Shown here: piece by piece, positions 60,041-64,000 of the stretch
Layout: each line of letters opens with the position of its first letter
How positions within the stretch are numbered: the first letter of the stretch is position 1
Source: Allobosea robiniae
GTDB lineage: Bacteria; Pseudomonadota; Alphaproteobacteria; Rhizobiales; Beijerinckiaceae
DNA length: 64,000 nt
Direction: 5' to 3'
NCBI RefSeq assembly: GCF_900102525.1
Contig: NZ_FNBZ01000008.1
Span: 1 to 64,000 of the forward strand
Notes under the pieces: model-generated
Databases searched by the model: none
Told to the model about the DNA's origin: nothing
Seen by the model: the letters and a program-made list of their open reading frames with translations, nothing else
Program-made: the position numbers and the translations under genes

Positions 60041-60703
60041 ATGATCCGCGTCCTCCGAGCGGCGAAGCCGCTCGCCGTCATCGCCTTGCCGCTGCTGATC
60101 GCCGCCTGCACCACGGTCCAGCCGCAACCGCCTGCAACGGCCTCCTACAGCGCCATCCCGCCTCACGTCGCGCAGCGCTATGCCGCGATCGAGACCGAGA
60201 AGTTCAAGGTGCCGGCGGTCGATCTCGACGATCTCCAGCCCCGCAATATGCGTCAACTCGTCGACTACCCGACGAAACACCGGCCCGGGACGCTCGTCGT
60301 GGATCCACATCAGCGCTTCCTCTATCTGGTGCAGGAGCATGGCAAGGCGCTGCGCTACGGTGTCGGCGTCGGCAAGGCCGGCCTCGAATTCACCGGAACG
60401 GCGACGGTCCAACGCAAGGCGCAATGGCCGCGCTGGACACCGACGCCCGACATGATCCGGCGCGATCCGCGGCGCTACGCGAAATGGTCGGGCGGCATGG
60501 CCGGCGGCGAAAGCAACCCGCTGGGCGCGCGCGCCCTCTACCTGTTCAAGAACGGCAACGATACCCTCTACCGGATCCACGGAACCAACGAGCCTGAAAC
60601 GATCGGCGAGGCCGTCTCCTCCGGATGCATCCGCATGATGAACCAGGACGTCATCGACCTCTACAACCGCATCCCGAGCGGCTCGAAGGTGGTCGTTCTC
60701 TGA
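60041..60703 (+). CDS. L,D-transpeptidase (ErfK/YbiS/YkuD family) lipoprotein
   Basis: The 220-residue protein has a lipoprotein signal (PLAVIALPLLIAAC, Cys about 22) and a YkuD domain with the catalytic motif HGTNEPETIGEAVSSGCIRM (His and Cys present) and PGTLVVDPHQRFLYLVQEHG at the start of the domain. Such enzymes form 3-3 cross-links in peptidoglycan or attach lipoproteins to it. I take ATG 60041; the frame is open upstream, but it overlaps the previous gene. It lies 49 bases after the DsbA-like gene. Confidence 0.9.
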   Translation: MIRVLRAAKPLAVIALPLLIAACTTVQPQPPATASYSAIPPHVAQRYAAIETEKFKVPAVDLDDLQPRNMRQLVDYPTKHRPGTLVVDPHQRFLYLVQEHGKALRYGVGVGKAGLEFTGTATVQRKAQWPRWTPTPDMIRRDPRRYAKWSGGMAGGESNPLGARALYLFKNGNDTLYRIHGTNEPETIGEAVSSGCIRMMNQDVIDLYNRIPSGSKVVVL

Positions 60704-60716
60704 CGCTTGCAAGTTG

Positions 60717-60729
60717 CTAGTATATATTC
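60717..60729. promoter_or_regulatory. AT-rich element before blh, candidate BigR operator
   Basis: The element TAGTATATATT stands 24 bases before the blh ATG in otherwise GC-rich DNA. BigR, the ArsR-type repressor of blh operons, binds AT-rich imperfect palindromes at this place. The exact site is uncertain, and the local bigR gene is broken. Confidence 0.35.
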
Positions 60730-60752
60730 GCGGCGAGTCCTGGAGGCCGGCG

Positions 60753-62063
60753 ATGCACCCCATCAAGATCACGGAAACACTGTCGGTCGCCGGCCAACCG
60801 GCTCTGGCCGACTTCGTGCCTCTTGCTGCGCAGGGCTTCAAGGCCGTCGTCAACGTTCGGCCTGCCGGCGAGGAGGCGGGACAGCCCGGCTCGGCTGCCG
60901 AGAGGAAGGCGGCCGAGGAGGCCGGTATGGCCTACAGCTTCATTCCGGTGACCGGCCCGACCATCACCGAGGCTGACGTAGCAGCCTTCCGCGCGGCGGT
61001 CGCGCGGGCGCCGGGGCCAGTATTCGCACATTGCAAAAGCGGCACCCGCGCGCTGACTCTTCATGTGCTGGGCGAAGTCCTCGACGACCGTCTGTCGGCC
61101 GATGCGGTCGTTGGACTCGGCCAGACGTTCGGTTTCGACCTCGCCGGCGCCGAGGCCTGGCTCGACCGTCGTGCGGCCCGGGCGCCACAGGTCACCGGCT
61201 TCTACGAGCCGAGGAGCGGCAGCATCCAGTACGTCGTCTCCGACCCTGCGACGAAGGCCTGCGCCATCATCGATCCCGTCCTCGACTATGACGAGAAATC
61301 CTGCGCGACCGCCACGACCCAGGCCGACGCCATCCTCGCCTTCGTCCGTGAGAATGGCCTGCGCGTGGATTGGATCCTCGACACCCACCCCCACGCCGAT
61401 CACTTCTCCGCCGCGCAGTATCTCAAGGGCAAGACCGGCGCGCAGACCGCGATCGGCGCGCAGGTCGTCGCCGTGCAGAAGCTCTGGAAGGATCTCTACA
61501 ACCTCCCGGATCTCGCCACTGACGGCTCGCAATGGGATCGGCTCTTTGCCCATGGTGAGCGGTTCAGGCTCGGCTCGCTGGAGGCCTCCGTGCTGTTTTC
61601 GCCGGGACACACGCTGGCCTCGATCACCTATGTCATTGGCGACGCCGCCTTCGTCCACGATACGCTGTTCATGCCCGAATCCGGCACGGCGCGGGCCGAT
61701 TTCCCCGGCGGCAGCGCCAGCGCGCTCTGGGCTTCGATCCAGACCATTCTCGCGCTGCCCGACGAGACGAGGCTGTTCACGGGGCATGACTACCAGCCCC
61801 ATGGCCGCGCGCCGCGCTGGGAGAGCACGGTCGGCCAGCAGAAGCTGACGAACCCGCATGTCGCCGGGCAGGACGAAGCCTCGTTCGTCGCCCTGCGTCA
61901 GGCGCGTGACAAAACGCTCCCCATGCCCAAGCTCATCCTGCATGCGCTGCAGGTGAACCTCCGCGGCGGTCGCTTGCCCGAGCCGGAAGCGAACGGCCGG
62001 CGTTATCTCAAGATCCCGCTCGATGCCTTCGCCGGAGCGGCCTGGGACGAGACGGCGCCATGA
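60753..62063 (+). CDS. blh: bifunctional sulfur transferase/persulfide dioxygenase Blh
   Basis: The 436-residue protein joins an N-terminal DUF442 (phosphatase-like, sulfurtransferase) domain with the P-loop-like HCKSGTR (His93-Cys94) to a C-terminal metallo-beta-lactamase persulfide dioxygenase (DTHPHADHFSAAQYL, GHTLASITYV and TGHDYQPHGR as metal-site motifs). It detoxifies hydrogen sulfide by oxidising persulfide to sulfite. The ATG 60753 follows GGAGG. Its stop overlaps the ATG of bigR by four bases, the normal bigR-blh coupling, although bigR is disrupted here. Confidence 0.92.
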   Translation: MHPIKITETLSVAGQPALADFVPLAAQGFKAVVNVRPAGEEAGQPGSAAERKAAEEAGMAYSFIPVTGPTITEADVAAFRAAVARAPGPVFAHCKSGTRALTLHVLGEVLDDRLSADAVVGLGQTFGFDLAGAEAWLDRRAARAPQVTGFYEPRSGSIQYVVSDPATKACAIIDPVLDYDEKSCATATTQADAILAFVRENGLRVDWILDTHPHADHFSAAQYLKGKTGAQTAIGAQVVAVQKLWKDLYNLPDLATDGSQWDRLFAHGERFRLGSLEASVLFSPGHTLASITYVIGDAAFVHDTLFMPESGTARADFPGGSASALWASIQTILALPDETRLFTGHDYQPHGRAPRWESTVGQQKLTNPHVAGQDEASFVALRQARDKTLPMPKLILHALQVNLRGGRLPEPEANGRRYLKIPLDAFAGAAWDETAP

Positions 62064-62381
62064 CTCAGGTGCCGATGAACCTGGCGGAGCTGGCGAGCCG
62101 GGTGGCGGAGGTCGCCGGCCTGCTCAAGGCGCTCGCCCGTCCCAGCCGACTGATGCTCGTCTGCACGCTGGTGGAGGCGGAGTATGCCGTCGGCCAGCTC
62201 GAGAAGATGCTGGACGTTCACCAGCCGACACTCTCGCAGCAGCTCCGATGTTGAGGGGAGCCGGCATCGTCGAGATACCACGCGAGGCCCGGCAGACCTT
62301 CTACCGATTGACCTTGCGGAAGGCCGTAGGTCTTGTCTCGGCGTTCATACCATCTTCTGCGCGCCGAAGCCTGTCCTATGA
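62060..62381 (+). pseudogene. bigR: ArsR-family repressor BigR, double-frameshift remnant
   Basis: The gene starts at ATG 62060 with LLKALARPSRLMLVCTLVEA and VGQLEKMLDVHQPTLSQQL, the start of an ArsR winged helix. The frame then breaks near 62248 (stop at 62252-62254). In the second frame the text continues as LRGAGIVEIPREARQTFYRL. Near 62340 a further shift is needed to reach TIFCAPKPVL and the stop at about 62381, which match the BigR C-terminus. Two indels in one small gene indicate loss of function and loss of blh repression. Confidence 0.8.
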
Positions 62382-62480
62382 CCGCCCATTGGCCTTGCCT
62401 ACCCGCCGTTCCTGATAGAGGGCGCTGCTCAAGTCAGAAGTCGGTCGGCATCGGCCTCTCCGAACTCGTCCGCAAGGGGC

Positions 62481-62606
62481 TCATGCCACAAGCGCGAGCG
62501 CGCCCACAGTGAAGCCGACCAGTACCTCGGGAATGCTGTGCGCGCCCAGCTTGACGCGGCTGATCCCGCTGACAACCAGGAGCAGGACTATCCTGAGCAC
62601 CGAATT
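62481..62606 (-). pseudogene. PAP2-phosphatase C-terminal fragment
   Basis: The minus-strand frame gives RIVLLLVVSGISRVKLGAHS and IPEVLVGFTVGALALVA to the stop at 62481-62483. It is the last transmembrane helices of a PAP2 phosphatase, with the SR-x(4)-GAH motif that holds a catalytic His. The remainder is missing and no start is near, so it is a relic. The 62382-62480 gap before it contains nothing else I can identify. Confidence 0.5.
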
Positions 62607-62680
62607 TGACCGGTTTGTCGCCGCAGGAGGAGGCCGCCTTCGGAGGCCGCTTTGCCGGTGGCTTCTTGGAGCGGCTCTTT

Positions 62681-64000
62681 TCAGGAGCGGCTCGCGGTTA
62701 TCTTGGCTTTGTTCCGAGGGACATGCTGGAGGTGGATGCTGCGCTGGAAGAAATGATGGCCGATATCACCACCGGTGCTGACAATGGTACACTGGCTGAG
62801 CTTGGCCGCGAAGGCCGCCAGCAATGCGGCGCGGCTTTTTTCGCGAACGGCGCCCAGTGAATCATTGAGAAAGACCCATCGTGGCGTGTGTAGGAAAACG
62901 CGCGCGAAGCCGAGTGTCTGCTGCTCTTCCAGCGACAGATGCCGGTCCCAGTCGGCGACGCGGTCGAGGTCTTCCACCAGACGGTCGAGGCCGACCGCGT
63001 GCAGCGCGCCGGCATAGTGCTCGTCCGTATGGTCTTGCGCGTCGGCGGGATAGGCCAGCGCGATCCTCAGCGTGGCGCGCGGAAAATAGGGGCGCTCGGG
63101 CAGGAACAGCATGTCGGCTCGCGGCGGCAGGCCGATGCGGCCGTCGCCCCAGGGCCAGAGTCCGGCGAGGCTCATGAAGAGCGTTGTTTTTGCCGCCGCG
63201 CTGTCGCCCTCGATCAGGACATGCTCGCCGGCCTTCAGCTCGATCCTGCTTTCCTCGATCGCGGCGCATTCGACGAGCGAGCCGGGCAGATAGGCTTCCA
63301 CCTGTTCGAGGACTAGGACGCCGGCCGGGGCTTCGTAGAAGGTGATCCTGTGCTGGTCGGCGTGCAGCTCCTCGATACGCTGGAGCCTGTCGCGCAGGGC
63401 CATGATCCGAAACAACGTTGCCCGCCAATCCGCGATCTTCGAGAAATTGTCGACGAACCAGCGCAGGGCGTACTGGACCTGGTTGAAGGCGCCGACCGCG
63501 ACCATCAGGGTTCCGAGGGAGAGCCGGCCGCCGAAATAACCGGGCGACGCGATCACGAAGGGCGCGGCCATGGCGAGCCAGCCATGGCCCGACGTCACCC
63601 AGGTCAGCGAGACGATGCCGTTGGCGAGCTGGCGCGCCAGCGATTGGACTTTGTGAAAGGTCTGGTCGAGATGGGCGCGCTCGTCGCTTTCACCCTGATA
63701 GAGCACGACGGCTTCCGACCGCTCGGCCACCTTGATCAGGGACGCCCTGAAATCGGCCTCGCGCGCATAGCGCTCGGCGTTCAGCGCGATCAACGGCCGG
63801 CCGACCCGCCATGCCAGCCACGAGCCGATGGAGGCATACGCGATCGCGCACCAGACCATGTAGCCGGGAATGGTGAAGTCGCCATGGCCGAAATTGAACA
63901 CGACCTGCGTCGAGAGGATCCAGAGCACGCCGATGAAGCTCACCAGCATCAGCGAGGCCTGCAGCAGGCCATTGCCGAGATCGACGGAGAGCTCCGTCAG
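62681..64000 (-). CDS. ABC transporter, SbmA/BacA or YddA-like (partial; degenerate ATP site)
   Basis: The gene runs past the right edge, and its visible 440 codons lack the true start. The visible N-terminal part has transmembrane helices (YMVWCAIAYASIGSWLAWRV) and SbmA/YddA-like transporter domain sequences (RYAREADFRASLIKVAERSE AVVLYQGESDE). The ATPase domain has Walker A GDSAAAKTTLF, the signature-like LSLEEQQTLGFARVFL and a Walker B position VFLNDSLGAV, in which the usual Asp and Glu are replaced (Asn, Asp). ATP hydrolysis may be lost. The family exports or imports peptides or sugars; the substrate is unknown. It could be a decaying copy. Confidence 0.8.
   Translation of the reverse strand: MTELSVDLGNGLLQASLMLVSFIGVLWILSTQVVFNFGHGDFTIPGYMVWCAIAYASIGSWLAWRVGRPLIALNAERYAREADFRASLIKVAERSEAVVLYQGESDERAHLDQTFHKVQSLARQLANGIVSLTWVTSGHGWLAMAAPFVIASPGYFGGRLSLGTLMVAVGAFNQVQYALRWFVDNFSKIADWRATLFRIMALRDRLQRIEELHADQHRITFYEAPAGVLVLEQVEAYLPGSLVECAAIEESRIELKAGEHVLIEGDSAAAKTTLFMSLAGLWPWGDGRIGLPPRADMLFLPERPYFPRATLRIALAYPADAQDHTDEHYAGALHAVGLDRLVEDLDRVADWDRHLSLEEQQTLGFARVFLHTPRWVFLNDSLGAVREKSRAALLAAFAAKLSQCTIVSTGGDIGHHFFQRSIHLQHVPRNKAKITASRS

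Noticed and set aside
62606-62860. An 84-codon plus-strand frame overlapping the end of the ABC transporter gene
   Set aside because: Most of it is antisense to the transporter coding sequence and it has no supporting start signal or family match.
1-64000. tRNA, rRNA and CRISPR arrays
   Set aside because: I saw no tRNA-like cloverleaf, rRNA sequence or regularly spaced repeat-spacer array in the window. A dedicated search was not possible.

Overview
The window is GC-rich alphaproteobacterial DNA. The clues are a bacteriophytochrome with an HWE-type kinase, DUF6894 and DUF2171 proteins, a GAAC-N7-GAAC SOS box, several GGAAC-N16/17-cGTT promoters of the sigma-EcfG type, a Blh/BigR pair and an alphaproteobacterial porin. 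This points to Hyphomicrobiales, perhaps a Bosea- or Methylobacterium-like genome; the genus is a guess.

Layout. 1-5.4 kb: two small stress-type genes behind an EcfG-like promoter, an OpgG/OpgD-type glucan protein, a phospholipase-D-type cardiolipin synthase, a Crp/Fnr regulator and a DUF6894 protein. 5.5-11.7 kb: a signalling block with a CHASE3 kinase, a small response regulator, a REC-HWE kinase, and a bacteriophytochrome (PAS-GAF-PHY-HWE-REC) coupled to its heme oxygenase. 11.8-14.5 kb: an SOS-type two-gene operon (radical SAM protein and UdgX-type uracil-DNA glycosylase). 14.6-20.2 kb: a general-stress neighbourhood with EcfG-like promoters, including one that appears to drive a roughly 60-nt small RNA. 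It also holds a cupin, DUF2171, ExoIII, CsbD and PRC-barrel genes, an IS110 remnant and a frameshifted dienelactone hydrolase.

20.2-32.4 kb is accessory DNA: degraded and hypothetical genes, a metallophosphoesterase next to an Xre/ParS-antitoxin-HAD fusion, an XRE regulator, and a complete tnsA-tnsB-tnsC-tniQ (Tn7-like) module followed by a strong terminator and three phased repeats that may mark its right end. 32.6-49.4 kb is a minus-strand block of three operons: a secreted protein, HlyD/DUF3302 and two DUF1254 proteins; MoxR-DUF58-DUF4381-BatA/B/C/D; and arylsulfatase-DUF1254-HAD phosphatase-formylglycine-generating enzyme. GTAAC-N-GTTAC-like sites stand upstream of these operons, of the putative regulator at 48.6-49.4 kb and of a secreted protein at 52.5 kb, which suggests one regulon.

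49.5-54.6 kb: envelope proteins, including a MetA-type outer-membrane protein, a lipoprotein, a Gly/Arg-repeat protein and a porin. 55.4-64 kb: a QseB/PmrA-type two-component system with a consensus CTTAAG-N5-CTTAAG box in its divergent promoter, then DsbD, a DsbA-like protein, an L,D-transpeptidase, the sulfur enzyme Blh, a broken bigR, a PAP2 fragment and an ABC transporter that runs off the right edge. At least seven genes are broken or truncated, so much of the accessory DNA is decaying.
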